A DNA stretch of 64,000 nucleotides from Talpa occidentalis. Lineage: Eukaryota > Chordata > Mammalia > Eulipotyphla > Talpidae. Position 1 is the first letter of the stretch; each line of letters starts with the position of its first letter. The notes below the pieces were generated by a model. That model was not told the origin of the DNA. It saw only the letters and a list, made by a program, of their open reading frames with translations, and did not search any database. Below, piece after piece: positions 13,353 to 26,377 of the stretch. The position numbers and the translations under genes were made by a program. The stretch spans positions 57,575,361-57,639,360 of the forward strand of contig NW_023605194.1 of the NCBI RefSeq assembly GCF_014898055.3, in the 5' to 3' direction.

Positions 13353-14605
13353 AAATGAGAAGTATTAACTGACCAATGTTTTGTATAATATTTGTGTACT
13401 TATTTTCCTTGTCAATAATTATAGACAACTAGGAAGTCAAAGAAATTCAAGAAAAGAAATCTATATATTCACAGGTATGAGGTTCTAGGATATAAACACT
13501 AGTATAATAGCACAGTTAATAAAATTTTTAGCCTTTACGTAGTACCAGTATCAACTTACCCAGAGAAGATTTTTTTAAAGAATATTAAAAATAAAGGTCA
13601 TATTGAATGTTTTGGTCCTTATCATAACATATTAGATCAAACTGTGTGAGGTCATCTTCCAAGAATGAATGCATATCTAAAAAGTGGGGGAAGAAATCTT
13701 GATATTCTCTTAAATAAAATGGAAAATAAGCAAGAATAAAGCAAATTTTCTTAAATAGACTTTTTCACAAGAAGGTACTAAACCATGTGCAAACAATGGA
13801 GAAGGCTACCACCAATTTAAGAATGTTAAATATTTTTAAATTTACCCCACACAGACCGATAGGGTATAAAAATAATGTCATCTTCCAAATAAAATGTATT
13901 AATTCTGAACAGCAGAAAATTTATCTTTCAAGGTTATAAAATGAATTATCTATTAAAAAACTGAAAAGTGAAGCAGTGCTTTCTCTAGCATTAATGAATC
14001 ACAGCATGGCACATAATCTTGTCTGGCTCCTTGTGAGCATATTAATGTTATGCTAATAATCATCATGAAAACTAGGGGTAACTAATTAGAAAAGGAAAAT
14101 AAGACAATGAAAATATGTATCTCACTCACATTTATAAAAGTCTGATTAGCACTTAATGCAATTAAAATATTAAAAGCTCTTTCAACATGTTATTTCATGG
14201 AGCAGCAACAATAGGATAAGGAAATAAACAAATGTTATTTCCTGCTAGTGTTTGTGTTCTGCTTTGTTCTGAAAGGGAGATGTAGGGAGGAAGCTATGTT
14301 CCTTATTTTAATTCTAATGGACTCTGATAGCATCTGCACAGAAGGAGAAAATATAACAAATATTAAATTGAAACTTTTAATGAAATCCCTTAGTTCAGAC
14401 CTGGTGTCAGCTCTCTGAAGCAAGAAGCGTAGGAATAATCTGTAATCACATACTTCTCTTGAGCCAATCACTTTATTGACAAGCCTTGCATGATCCTTGG
14501 AGTCAAAGAATATAGCTTCTACTCACCAATTGTCTGTTTTGGTGCCATTGGTGGGCTCTCCTGGAATGTCATCTGCACAATGGCTTTTTCTTTTTTAATC
14601 TCTAT
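13353..14605. other. Unassigned intronic sequence with homeodomain-like AT motifs
   Basis: No repeat recognised. The part around 13990-14130 has compact runs such as ttatgctaataatcatc and gtaactaattag, which look like POU or homeodomain binding words. Such words are frequent by chance in AT-rich DNA, so this is only a pointer to a possible conserved element. Confidence 0.3.
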
Positions 14606-14622
14606 CAGAGTTAAGAAAATTA

Positions 14623-14857
14623 TGTTTTTTTTAATTTTTTTAAAGATTTATTTATGGATATAAGAACTTGGGTGTAAGCCATAGGTGCAGGGGGGTACGA
14701 GGATTCACCAGAGAGAGTGGGGAGCAGAACAGCTGGATCTACTGAAATACACTGCTGAGGGGAACAATAGGCTAAACAGGAGAGGTCTGCTGGGCCATGT
14801 GGGTTACCTGCTGCAGTGGCTGTTGCTGTCTTTAACCCATGTGCCACCAGGGATGCC
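14623..14857 (-). mobile_element. Older-subfamily SINE, internally deleted
   Basis: Reverse copy with the perfect duplication cagagttaagaaaatta at 14606-14622 and 14858-14874. The B-box region is missing, so the copy is about 40 bp short. Confidence 0.88.
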
Positions 14858-14948
14858 CAGAGTTAAGAAAATTAAATGGACACTAGAGGGCTTTGCCCAG
14901 TGCAGGACACTGAGTACACTCGAATTAAATCTTGTGTTTATGCAGATC

Positions 14949-15216
14949 CTTTTTTTTTTTTAAAGATTTATTTATGCCTACAAGAACTGGACTACAGGCC
15001 AGAGGTGTGAGGGGTGAGAAGATTCACCAGAGACAGAGTGGGGAACAGAACAGGCAGATTGACTGAAATATACTGCTGAGGGGAGCAGGGGACAAGCCAG
15101 GAGAGGTCGGCTGTTCCATGTGGGCAGCTCCCTGGCCGGGGATGGAACTCATGCTGCAGTGGCTGTGGATTGCTTCATAGGTTGCATCTTAACCCCTTGA
15201 GCCACCAGGGAGGCCC
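14949..15216 (-). mobile_element. Older-subfamily SINE
   Basis: Reverse copy. The flanking duplication is tgtttatgcagatc (14935-14948) against tgtttacgcagatc (15217-15230), one mismatch. It lies about 75 bp from the preceding SINE's right-hand duplication, in the same orientation. Confidence 0.88.
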
Positions 15217-15230
15217 TGTTTACGCAGATC

Positions 15231-17860
15231 TTTAGAGAATATAACCTACTAAATCCCAACACTCAAACTTCATTTAATAATCTCTGTCAGCACCAATTCT
15301 TCACTGGTTAAAGAGCTGTTTAGAGGAGATAGGCCAGAGGCAACTAACTTAAAGATGGGTTTCTCAATATTATCTTTTACCAAAACAAACACAAAACAAA
15401 ACTTAGCAATTTAATTAAATTTAAGTGATAATTAGTAACTATCCTTGGAGCTTTGGTAATATCAGTGGTTTGTTATGTGACTTCAAAACACTTTACAGAG
15501 TTTATGTAGCCTTTAAAAATATTCCTATTTTTTAAGAATAATTTTACTTAATTATTAGTATTGCTTTATCTTGTTTTTATTGTCTGAAATATAAAAATAC
15601 TGTCTTTTGTTAGAAATAATAAAATTCCTACTGGCTAGTTAATGAGTGAAAATAGTAGTTATAAAGCCATAAGGATAGTTACAAAATATATATGTATCTG
15701 TATACATTGAAAATCTGAAAAAGTATGTGTGTATATGTAAATAGATAGATATACATACACACACATTGTTCATGATTATAAATGGAAATGATGAGTTATT
15801 ACCATTCCCTTGTTAACTTGCCTTTTCTGATATTTCTGTCAAAAGCAAGAAATAATGAAATATTTTATATTTTAAACAACTTTTCATTTTTACAAATAAC
15901 ATAGCAATGATAATTAGATGGAAATGATCTAGGGATTTTTAAAAAGAAAAATGGAGGGTAAAACAAAGATATTTTAATAACTTTGCTAAAATAGATTCTC
16001 AAATTATTACAATTCCATCCATGGTTCTACAAAATGAAAATATGTCTAAAAATCAACAATTGAGAAAAATAATATTTTACTAACTTACTGCAAAATAGAA
16101 TTATTTTTTTGATCTCTCTGACATATAACATATTGTTTTGGGACCTATTCATTTTAGAATTTTATTCAACAAAACACTATTTCACAGGAATTGAGTGCTA
16201 CAGTTTTTCCTTAGAAAAGTTGGTAGATTATATATATGCAAGCATAAAATGTATAATGTTATGAAATAGAAAAAACAAGTATATATGTATAAATACAATG
16301 TAGATGCATGTGTGTGTGTGAGAGAGAGTGTGTGTGTGTAGAGAGAGAGAGAGAGCAAGTGTTCTAAAATACCACAGATTTAAATGAAGGACATTGCAGA
16401 GAGCAATTTCTTTGTTGAATATGTGTTTATATTAAAATGCTGCAATTTATATAAATTCAAGGAGACAGATTTTATTGTTCCATGTGCAAATAGAACCATT
16501 CCAATCTGTAAATACAGCTTTCTTTACAATTAGTGTCACTTTAACAATAATAAAGGTTTTTTCTTTTGGTAATCATTAGTTCCATCGTAGCACTTTATAT
16601 TCAATATATTTTTGAAAGCTCTCAATTTATTTTCCAAAGCAAAAGGATTATAAATTGAATTCTAATTTCCTTGACATACTCTTATTCTACAAAATTAATG
16701 ATAAAGGTTTTTATTTTTGTAGTAAAGCTTTTTCTGCTTGTTAATTTCTTATTATACAGGCAATAAAACATTGTCAGGGAAAATTTATACAGAGTTCAAC
16801 AATTGGATTTAGTTTTTAACTGTTCACTATCCATTTACCCTGATTTTCTTTTACAGTTAGTAAATGAAGAGTAAGTAGGCTTCTTGTATATTATTCATAT
16901 TCTAAACCTTTTTGCAATACTGAAAAATACAATTATTTACCTTTGGTGTTAACGCTGCTTTAAAATTGTAAGAATATATGGGAGGATGTTTTAATGAAAG
17001 ATACTCAAATCTTTTTATGAAGCAAGGTCATATTATACAAATATATCAACAAAGGAAGGACATACTGTGTTAAATATTCTGATTGGATCAAAAAAGTCCT
17101 TAAAAAGCTTAAGGGATTTAAAAAACATGTTATATATTCTACTTTGAATTTTAATTTTCAGTTCTGAAATAGACTTTTTTAGTCAGTCTGGAAATCAAGT
17201 GAAAAAAATAAATAAGGGGAAAATTAAAAATAATTTAAATATAAGATTGTTATTTCATAAATGTTATTTTCTTAGAGTATTAACTCATTTTATTCCCAGT
17301 TAAAATAACCTGTACAGTTAAATATATTAAAATTATTTTCTCTGTTTAAATTCTGAGCTCATGGGTTAATTCTAGAACACATTAATTATAAGCCACTGTC
17401 CTTATTATATTTGATATGCATCATCATTTTTCGATTGAAGTCTTAAATATTCCAGCAGTTTCTTCACAAGCCATTTCAAAAGTGATAAATTCGGCTTTAA
17501 CAAATATCTTAATTCAGTAATCTAACAACAAAATTTCCCTATTTAGATACTCACACTTTGTTATCACCAAATAACATGGCAGTCATTAAAAAGTTTTAAA
17601 TAAATAAACTTTTTTAGTCACAGATTGATTCCTTCTACAACGGATTCCTAAGTACATTCTACATGCAGGGTACTAGAATAAAACTGGCCAATGATGCTTG
17701 TGAGATACAAAGATGAATTAGAAAAGTGTCCTCCTTGCAATAAATTTATAGTCAAGTACAAAAGATAGTGTCTTTAAATGTACAATAAGTGATGAAATAC
17801 ACAAGAGATAACCGGACAACTACAAAATACCCATAGAGAAGATAATAGCAGTATAGTAGC
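15231..17860. other. Repeat-poor intronic stretch
   Basis: AT-rich sequence with no recognisable SINE, LINE or LTR apart from simple repeats such as the mixed (TG)/(AG) run at 16310-16355. No open frame of note. Confidence 0.6.
16310..16355. repeat. (TG)n/(AG)n compound microsatellite
   Basis: Alternating blocks of tg and ag dinucleotides. Confidence 0.85.
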
Positions 17861-17861
17861 A

Positions 17862-18095
17862 ATAATAACTAATCTTTATTGTTTAATTTGTGCCAGGCAC
17901 CACACTTTGCACCTCAGTGAATATTCACAGCCACACTAGTTGGCATGTCTTCCTATCCTTGTTTGTAAAATAAGGAACTAAGCTCTTGAGAGTTATTTGC
18001 TTGAGCTCATGTAGCTAATAATAAGTGGTAGAATAGAGCTCCACCTTGCCAATCCTACATTTTGCTTTCTAAGCCACCATGGTATTCTTCAGCAG
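17862..18095 (-). mobile_element. MIR SINE relic
   Basis: Reverse MIR with decayed words 'gtgccaggcaccacactttgc', 'gtttgtaaaataaggaact' and 'gtagctaataataagtggtag' in the family order. Confidence 0.75.
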
Positions 18096-18357
18096 ACATT
18101 AGAGCAAAATATGGCCTGTTCACTTACTGGAGACAGGACTATCGTAAAAAACATGGACAGGAAGAAATGTTATATGTAACGGGAACATAGTGATATTATA
18201 ATATACCAGGTGAAAGCAGAACTCTTTGGGATATTAACTTATTTTTTTAGAATATTAACTCATTTTATCCTTAGGTAAAATAACCTGTACAGTTAAATAT
18301 ATTAGAGTCAGGACACCCTTCAGAGAAGTAGTCATTTCAGCTGTTTGCTTTATTCAA

Positions 18358-18359
18358 GT

Positions 18360-18397
<38 letters not shown>
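18358..18397. repeat. (TG)n microsatellite
   Basis: About 20 TG units with one interruption near the left end. Confidence 0.9.
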
Positions 18398-18398
<1 letters not shown>

Positions 18399-18539
18399 GG
18401 GTGGGGAAATCATGAGTGAGTATCTCTTGACCTAGCAGGCAAGGGAATTTTAAGTTAGAAGAAACTGTGTGCAGTGCATTGGAATCATGAAAAAACAGAT
18501 TGCTTAAGATTTGGGGGAAATCTAAATGGATCAAATGTG

Positions 18540-18920
18540 GAACAAGAACTTGGAATGGTAAATTGAAATATACTGAGAATGTTTCATGGATTTATCTTAA
18601 TGGTAGCAGTCAGTCAAATTTTAAGCTATTGCTAAAGTAAAAATTGAGGAAATCTAAGAGCCAAAAATTGGTCAGTGTTAGCTTGTTAAATAGTCATTGG
18701 ACTGAGAAACATTGAAGAGGTAGAACACAGAATGCTTACAGTGGACGGCAATAGGGAGGTAGTTGGCAAGATTTAGCAATAGAGAAGGGTGCTGAGATGT
18801 TTAGCTCAATTGAATACATAGTGGTGATGCCCTTACCTGACAAAGAGCCTATAGCAAGAGTACCAAGTATGAATGCCAGGAGGAATGAGAGAGTGGAAGC
18901 TGAAAAGAAACTAAATTTTA
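18540..18920 (-). mobile_element. Possible L2 relic
   Basis: Purine-rich text such as 'ttggtcagtgttagcttg' and 'aggaatgagagagtgg' resembles the antisense of the L2 3' part. It is strongly diverged and the assignment is weak. Confidence 0.3.
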
Positions 18921-19054
18921 TTTGAATTGTTTAATCAATAAAGGAAGGATCAGAGAATTTGAAATAATTATGTCATTTAATTAGCTTTGAATGGTAAAGG
19001 ATACAGACTGTATACCTATAGACACTGCAAAAGTATAATTTTCTTACACATTTT

Positions 19055-19317
19055 TTAAAAGATTTATTTATTTATATAAGAACTGGGGTACAGGCCAGAT
19101 GCGCGGGAGGGTGAGAGGATTCACCAGAGACAGAGCGGAGAACAGAACAGGCAGACAGACTGATGACATACACTGCTGAGGGGAGCAGCCAGTGAGACAG
19201 GAGAGGTCTGCTGCGCCATGTGGGACCCTTGCCGGGCCGGCATTGAACCAGTGCTGCAGAGGCTGTGGGCAGCTTCACAGTGCGGAGTTCAATCCCCTGT
19301 GCTACCAGGGGAGGTCC
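19055..19317 (-). mobile_element. tRNA-derived SINE (intermediate type)
   Basis: Reverse copy with features of both subfamilies. The duplication is aattttcttacacatttt (19037-19054) against aattttcttaaacatttt (19318-19335), one mismatch. Confidence 0.9.
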
Positions 19318-19335
19318 AATTTTCTTAAACATTTT

Positions 19336-22300
19336 AATAAAAAGCAAGGTTTCAATAAACACATAAATGTTTTCAATGTTTATGATTCAAAGTCAACATT
19401 GAAAACTATTCTTTCTGAAATACGGAACTCAAACTATTCATGTGTTCTTTTGTCACTATGCCTATTGAAGAGCACAATCTTTTCCATAGGAAGAAAGTCA
19501 GAACAGATTTTAGAGCGTCATTGAGAAATATGTGATCAGTTGTTACATTAGCAATAATGAGGAAAAGAACAAAATTATTTTTGAGATGATATTTATTTTC
19601 CAAATATTTTACAAGGAAAATACTAGAAATGCTGCAATTATAAGTGCAAGTCTATCATTTTCAACTCTTGTGCCTTCTATAATACACGCTATTTCAGTGT
19701 AAATATTTTTAATTTTTTTTTTAGTTTACTTTCTCTAATTTTTCAAATTCATATTATCCCATGGTATTTGGCACCACTTTAAGACTGATCTTTAACAAAT
19801 TCTAACTTTAATAAGATGCCAATAAAAATCTTTGTAATTTAAACTGTTTTACATATCCCTACACCCCATTACTAAATTATTTCTATCCAAATTGTATCTA
19901 TACATTATATTAGACTTGTACTTAACTATGCAAATATTACATAGACATATTGAAGGTTGTGATTATTAATATTGCACTGTATTAACTTTTTGACAAAAAA
20001 CAAACAACTTTATTTAAAACAATTCTCTCATTTTAGTTTCTGTAGAAGTCTTGAACAGCCTTAGAGATAGATCAATCTATCGGATTTTTTCCTTATTCAT
20101 ACTTTATCATGTATTTATAAGGACTTTTTAGAAAGTGTTTTTTTTTTTTGTAGTTCCTAAAACTCAAGAGCCACGTTAAAGCAGTTTAAGAAGTCAAAGC
20201 TGTTTTCTTTTCTTGCCCCTTGCAGACTCATCTTGACTCCTGACTTTAGTAGGTGAAAATGTGAAACGTGAACTTGAGTATTTTTTACCTTAACATTTTA
20301 AAATGCCTTTACTATTATCCAAGGAAAGTGAACCTTCAGCTGTTAAATGTTAAAATGGGGTCTAATTGAGCAGCTAAAGTAAAAGTTAGCTTTATTAGAC
20401 TTTAATGGGTTTTGGAAGTTCTTAGGACATAGCTAATTATTACACTAATATTTCTGCATCCATAGTATTCATTTAGGCAACAGAGGAGAACAGTTATTTA
20501 GGCTGCAAGAAAATTAATGGACTCACCTACTCCCCTGTATGATAGAAGCAATTATTTGGTGATTTTCTCTTAATGTTGGGCACCTGGGTGCATTAAAATT
20601 TCCAGATGAGGTCTTAGAAATGCATAAGTGGTTGCCTGTGTCTTAGCTTTCATTTAAAAACATAATTATAGCAAGTATAATTATAATATTCATTTCTGAC
20701 TTTCATTCTTGCAAAACAACTCTAGAAATAACTTTTCTGATTTTGCTCACTAAGCGAAGCTCACAAAAGTCAATCAATCAAATCTTCAAGGGTCACCTCT
20801 TCCAGAAATAATGACAATGTCAGAAGCCCACTATAAATGTTTTATTAAAGAGGAGTTAATGGAATAAATAAAATGACACTAATTTTTCAGTAAATTTTAT
20901 TCATTTAGAGTTCTGTATGATTGAGTTTTAACATTTATTAACAGACTTATTTGACTGATTCAATAAGAAATGATGGGACAGATTTATATATATATATTTT
21001 AATTTTATAAACTGAAATTCACCCCTTTGTTATTTAAGATTTAAAATAATCATCCCTCACATTATTGTTTAAGATCATAATAAAGGTTATAATAATTTCT
21101 TTATATTTAAAAAAATCAGAGCTGTTTTGCTTTATTCATGCTAAATTCACTAATGATATCTTAGGCTAATAATTTCTTTTCAGGTTAGTTCTTCTCAGCA
21201 ACACAACATTCATTAGGCCTAATTTCTAATATTGTTAAAATTTTAAAATAGAAATTTTCTTTCATTCTCTTCAAAAGTCAGAAAGTTAAAATACTACCTG
21301 AAAATAATTGACTTCTAAATTAAAAATATAAATGAACTTTCACTTATGTTTCCAATCACTTTCCTTCCCTTAGGGGTAGTATTTAATACAAAAATCAAGT
21401 GTATTCTATGCAGTATGGTTAACCTGCTAAATGGACAATTAATTATATTTGTTGCAATTACAAATGTAATAGATTTTACTTCATATATTTTTACTTGCCT
21501 TTGTTCTGTTTTATTTTTAATATATTTTTTCTCTCCTTTTGAGTTATCTTTTGGGTATATATTATTTCTAGACTCATTTGGCCCATTATACTTGAACTGA
21601 TATATTTGATTTTATTAAATAAAGATTGCTTTAGAAATTTTAGCAAACACATGCATAAAAATATTGACCTCCCCTCCATTCTGAACTTTAGAGTTAAAAC
21701 ATTTAACTCTAGTCAACTTCATTCAAATTTATATGTTATTGTAGTTGAATATTTTCTTCTATTTTTAACTGCACACAACAATGTATTTATTGTGTTGTAC
21801 AATCCATGCTTATAGTTCACACATTAAATACTTTATTTGCTTTTCCATTTCTAAATCTTAGCTCTTCCATCTAGAATCACATTCTTTTCAATCAAAGTAA
21901 ACATTTAGAAATATGCATGGGCGGTTTTTTTTCATGGCAAACTCAATGTTTTTGAAAATGTGTTAATTTCTCTATTGATTTTGAGAGACATTTTAATTAG
22001 GTCTAGAATTCTAAATATAAAGGCATTTACTCTGACATTCGAGTTGCTGTTAAGAAATCAGTATACTGTTTATAAGACTTTTAAAACCTCCAAGACTTCA
22101 CTTTTGAACTGGATGTGGAGTTTAGGACATTTTGAAGTTTCTACACCATGTACTATTTCCAGGTGTGGGTTGTTATTTACACTGTTAATAGTTTGTTTGG
22201 CTTTTTCTATGGCATATTTGGGCTTCTAAAGTTTTAGAATATTCTATTGCTCTTCCTACTAGTTCTGAAACTCTGATTTTGCTAAAAGTTCTACCTCTAA

Positions 22301-22724
22301 ATTTTATGCCCCCAACTTGCTTCAAGATTTTTCATTTTTGTTGCTTTGCGAAGTGTTCTGTGAAGTGTTCTGGATCCCTTATTTTATCCTATCATTGAGC
22401 TCTATAATCATCAGCTATAGCTAATCGCTTTACAGCTTCTATGAATTCCAAACTTCATAATATTTTTTTTAATTTCTAAAAAATATATATGTCCACATAT
22501 GCTTGTTCATATTTGTATGTTTATAGATTTCTATTTTTATCTTGTTTATTGAGACATATTAAGCATATTTGCTTCATACTTTGTGCCTGCTATTTCAAAT
22601 ACCTAAAACCTTTGTGGATATGACTTTGCATTTTTATCACAATAGACTGTTGTTTATGATATTTTGTTGCTTTTCATTTTGAAGATTATGTTACTCTAAC
22701 TTTTCATCTTTTTTGTAACTTCTC
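19336..22724. other. 3.4-kb repeat-free intronic block
   Basis: I recognise no transposable element here, which is unusual given the density on both sides. The part at 20150-20620 has less simple sequence than its surroundings and contains homeodomain-like words (gtctaattgagcag, gctaattattacactaat). No coding exon with usable splice borders and frame was seen. Confidence 0.5.
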
Positions 22725-22738
22725 TGTTAGAATTATTT

Positions 22739-24466
22739 ATTTATTTATTTATTTTTGAGGGAATATTGGTTTACAACACTACATATGATACGGAGACAAA
22801 AGATCATACCTCATCAGAAGTTACCACACCACACCCATCGGCATTATGCTCTTAATCCTTCACCAGAGTTCATGAGGGCCCCTTCCCCTCTTTGCTTATC
22901 ACCCCCACCTTCTTCCCTCAGTTCTACAGTCAGAATTCTACAGTTTGTTTTGTTTAGTTATCTTTGTTCCTCTGCTTTGATGTTTTGCATTCCACATATG
23001 AGTGAAATCATTCAATATTTGTCTTTCTCATTCTGACTTATTTCACTCTGCATAATCCCCTCCAGTTCCATCTATATTGTAACAAGTGACAAGGTTTCAT
23101 CTTATTTTATACCTGAGTAGCATTCCATTGTGTATATATAAATCATTTTTTTAATCCGGTCATTTGTCATTGGGTGTAAGGTTGGTTCTATAACTTGGCT
23201 ATTGTAGGCTGTGCTGCAAAGAACGTAGAGTGCATATACATGTTGCAGTATTTTTGCATTCTTCAGGCAGATAACTAAGTGTGGGATTGATAAATCACAT
23301 ATTTATTTTTAATACTTTAACTTTTAGGGAAATCTTCATACTATTTTCCATAGGGGATGAACCAGTCTACATTCCCACCAATTGTGTATAGAGGTTCTTA
23401 TTTCTCCACATTCTCACGAGCACTTGTTTTTTATTGCCTTTTTGATATGAGGCCATTTTCATATATATGAGATGGTATATATCATTGTAGTTTTGATTTG
23501 CATTTCCCTGATGATAAGTCACACAGAACATTTTTTCATGTGTCTTATAGCCATCTGTATGTCTTCCTTGAAATGTCTATTTAGATCAATTTTTTTGTTT
23601 AGATTATTTATTTTCATTTTCTTGAGTTGTATGAGTTCTTTGTAGATCTTGACTATTAGCCCTGTTGTCAGGTACATAATGTGCAAATATTTTTGTGTGT
23701 TTGGTAGAATGTCTTTCTTTTTTAATAATAATTTCATTTGCTGTGCAGAAGCTTCTTAGTTTGGTGTAATCCTATTTTTGTTTTTGTTTCCCTTACTGTT
23801 GGATTCATATTTCCAAACATCACTGAAGTGAAGCTGTGCATATTCTTCTGTGTATTTTATGGTTTCTAGTCTTACATTGAAGTATTTAATCCATTTTGAT
23901 TTGATCTGTGTATGTGGTATGAGATAGTAATCTAGTTTCATTCTTTTGCAAGTGGCTGTCCAGGTGTCCCACACCATTTGTTGAAGAAACTTTCATTCCT
24001 TCAGTGTATACTCTTGGTTCCTTTGAATAATTGTCTTTACAAGTATGGGTTTATTTCTGGGGTTTCAATTCTGTTCCATTCCACTGTATGTTTATTTTTA
24101 TTCCAAAACCATCGTGCTTTGATTACTATAGATTCGTATAATAATTTGAAGTCTGAGAGTGTGATGTCTGTGTTTTTCTTGTTTGTTTTTTTTTTTTCAG
24201 AATTGCTTTGGCTACTCAGGGTCTATAGACCTATAACCCTGATGAATATAGATCCAAAAATGCTACATAACATTTTAACAATTTGAATGCAGTTATACAC
24301 TAAAAGGATCATATATCATGACCATTCAGAATTTAGGCATACAAGAATGGTTCAGCATCTGCAAATCTATTAGTGTAACTCACCACATTAGCCAAAAGAA
24401 AGATAAAAATAACATGTTTATATCAATAGTTGCAGTGAAAGCATTTGAAAAGATTCAGCATCCATT
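22739..24466 (-). mobile_element. Old L1 with 5' inversion (twin-primed)
   Basis: 22739-24223 reads as L1 on the minus strand: a (TTTA)n tail, the 3' UTR, the ORF2 C-terminus with KRMKLDYYLIPH, and back to about SQSS of ORF2. From about 24224 the sequence switches to the plus strand and reads an earlier part of ORF2 (YRPITLMN, the reverse-transcriptase fingers region) to about 24466. The whole unit is flanked by a perfect 14-bp duplication, tgttagaattattt, at 22725-22738 and 24467-24480. It is therefore one insertion with an inverted 5' part and a deletion at the joint. It has many stops and is dead. Confidence 0.88.
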
Positions 24467-24635
24467 TGTTAGAATTATTTGAAGCAAGCATAAGATGCAT
24501 AAGATAGAAGAAGTTTATTTTAAAAAGCACTTGCTTCTCTGAGGAGGCTATGCCATTATCAGTCCCTAATCACTTTTCTCAAATTCTCTGTTTGTGGCTT
24601 TCCTGTTCATTCAGGTAGATTTCTGGACCTTGTAT

Positions 24636-24920
24636 ATATGTGTGTATGTATGTATTTTAAGATTTAGTTATGCATACAAAAACTGGGTTACTGGCCAGAG
24701 GTATAGGAGGTGAGAGGATTCACCAGAGTCAGAGTGGGGAGCAGAACAGGCAGACTGACTGAAATACACAACTGAGGGGAGCAGCAGGAGAGTCAGGAGA
24801 GGTCTGCTGCACCATTTGGGTTAGCTCCATGGCTGGCCAGGGATCGAACTCGTGCAGTAGTGGCTACAGATAGCTTCACAGTGCTGTGCTTAATCCCTTC
24901 CACCACCAGGGAGGCCCTAA
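24636..24920 (-). mobile_element. Older-subfamily SINE
   Basis: Reverse copy with a gatttagttatgcatac tail and an intact B box (gggatcgaac on this strand). The short duplication accttgtat is at 24627-24635 and 24921-24929. Confidence 0.85.
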
Positions 24921-25223
24921 ACCTTGTATTTACCAAATCAATCATTCCGCTTTACCTGTTGAGCACACTGGTGGTGTGTACAAAACGCTGCAGACTCTAA
25001 CAAGGGCATATGTTTGGTTATAGATTCTGAAAAAAAGTCTTTCCCCATTGCTTTCAATATTAAAGTTTAAGTTTGGCAGTTTTCTGTGTGTTTTGGCATG
25101 GTGTTGGTATTAATGGTGTGGAGGTGTGGATGTCAGGACAGAGGTGTGGATGGCAGGACAGGATTGATGACTTTCTCATTCACTCCTATAGTGAGAATTT
25201 TGTGTTTGGGAGAGAGGATTAAA

Positions 25224-25227
25224 TATA

Positions 25228-25261
<34 letters not shown>

Positions 25262-25272
25262 ATATATATATG
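25224..25272. repeat. (TG)n/(TA)n compound microsatellite
   Basis: A TG run that turns into a TA run. Confidence 0.9.
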
Positions 25273-25659
25273 ATACTTATTAGCAGGTGTTTACAGTTTG
25301 CTAATGATTTTTAAAGTATTCAGTTGTAAACTTGCTATCAAATATCTTTGTGATAATGAAAAAGTTAATAATCTTTCTGTTCCTCCATTTCTTCACTTAT
25401 AAAATAATAACAAAATTTATTCAGTGGAAGGGATGACATGAGATAATATATGAAATTATGTATATAGCATCTAGAAAATAATGTGTTCAATATATATTAG
25501 CTAGCAACAGCAACAATAACATTATACAAATAATGTTAAGTGGACATTGTGGTTTGAAGAACTCTGGATGGTTTATTGATCTGTGGTTGAGACAACTTCA
25601 GTCACTGACTTACAATTTCAATGGAATAAGTTATGAATTCTAGTTGAATTTACAGAATG

Positions 25660-25915
25660 ACTACAAATTGGAGACTGAGTGTAGAACAGTTTTTTGAGGA
25701 ACTTAACTGAAAAAATATGGAAGCTCGGGGAAAGTATTATAAGTAGTTATAGAGTAAATGAAATGGTTTTTGCTTTAATGAAAGAGGTAGAAGTTTTAAA
25801 GTCTATGAAGGTAAACATTAAGGAGATAGAGATAAAGGCAGATGATGAAGCATTAAATGCTAGAGAGATGGAAGAGATTCAGATGAGTACCCTCAATGGG
25901 AGAAAATAATAAACT
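25660..25915 (-). mobile_element. Probable L2 relic
   Basis: 'ttggagactgagtgtagaac', 'ttttttgaggaactt' and the following purine-rich text match the antisense of L2 as I remember it. A 71-codon open frame lies within it (25694-25909), which I regard as chance. Confidence 0.45.
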
Positions 25916-26090
25916 GTTCCTTTAAGAAAAATTGTAAGATTAAGTGCAGATATAGGTAGTTATTTAGTCATAGGATAAGAAGTTGACAGGTTTCACATTT
26001 GATGTCCTTAATTTTTAAATGGCTTATAGCATCCTTATCCCTGGAAGAGATGGAAAATAAATGTGATTTGAAGAACAGAGTAAACTTTTA

Positions 26091-26377
26091 TTTTTTTTTT
26101 TTTTTTTAAAGATTTATTTATTTATTTATACAAGCACTGGGTACAGTCAGAAGCTCGGGAGGGTGAGAGAATTCACCAGAGCCAGAGTGGGGAGCAGAGC
26201 AGGCAGAAAGACCGAAGTACACTGCTGAGGGGAGCAGTGGGCGGCAGGAGAGGTCTGCGCGCCATGTGGGACCCTCCTCCGGTGGCCGGGGAGCAGCCGG
26301 GGATCGAACCGGCACCACAGAGGCCGCGGGCAGCTTCGCAACCCAGCGCTCAACCGCTGCGCCACTGGGGAGGCCCC
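26091..26377 (-). mobile_element. Young SINE of the subfamily with an 11-bp insert
   Basis: Reverse copy with a long T-run and the perfect duplication cagagtaaactttta at 26076-26090 and 26378-26392. It carries the extra GGCTGCTCCCC segment after the B box (forward sense). Low divergence suggests a recent insertion. Confidence 0.94.

Noticed and set aside
25694..25909. 71-codon lysine/glutamate-rich frame
   Set aside because: Lies in sequence that looks like an antisense L2 relic; composition reflects purine-rich DNA.
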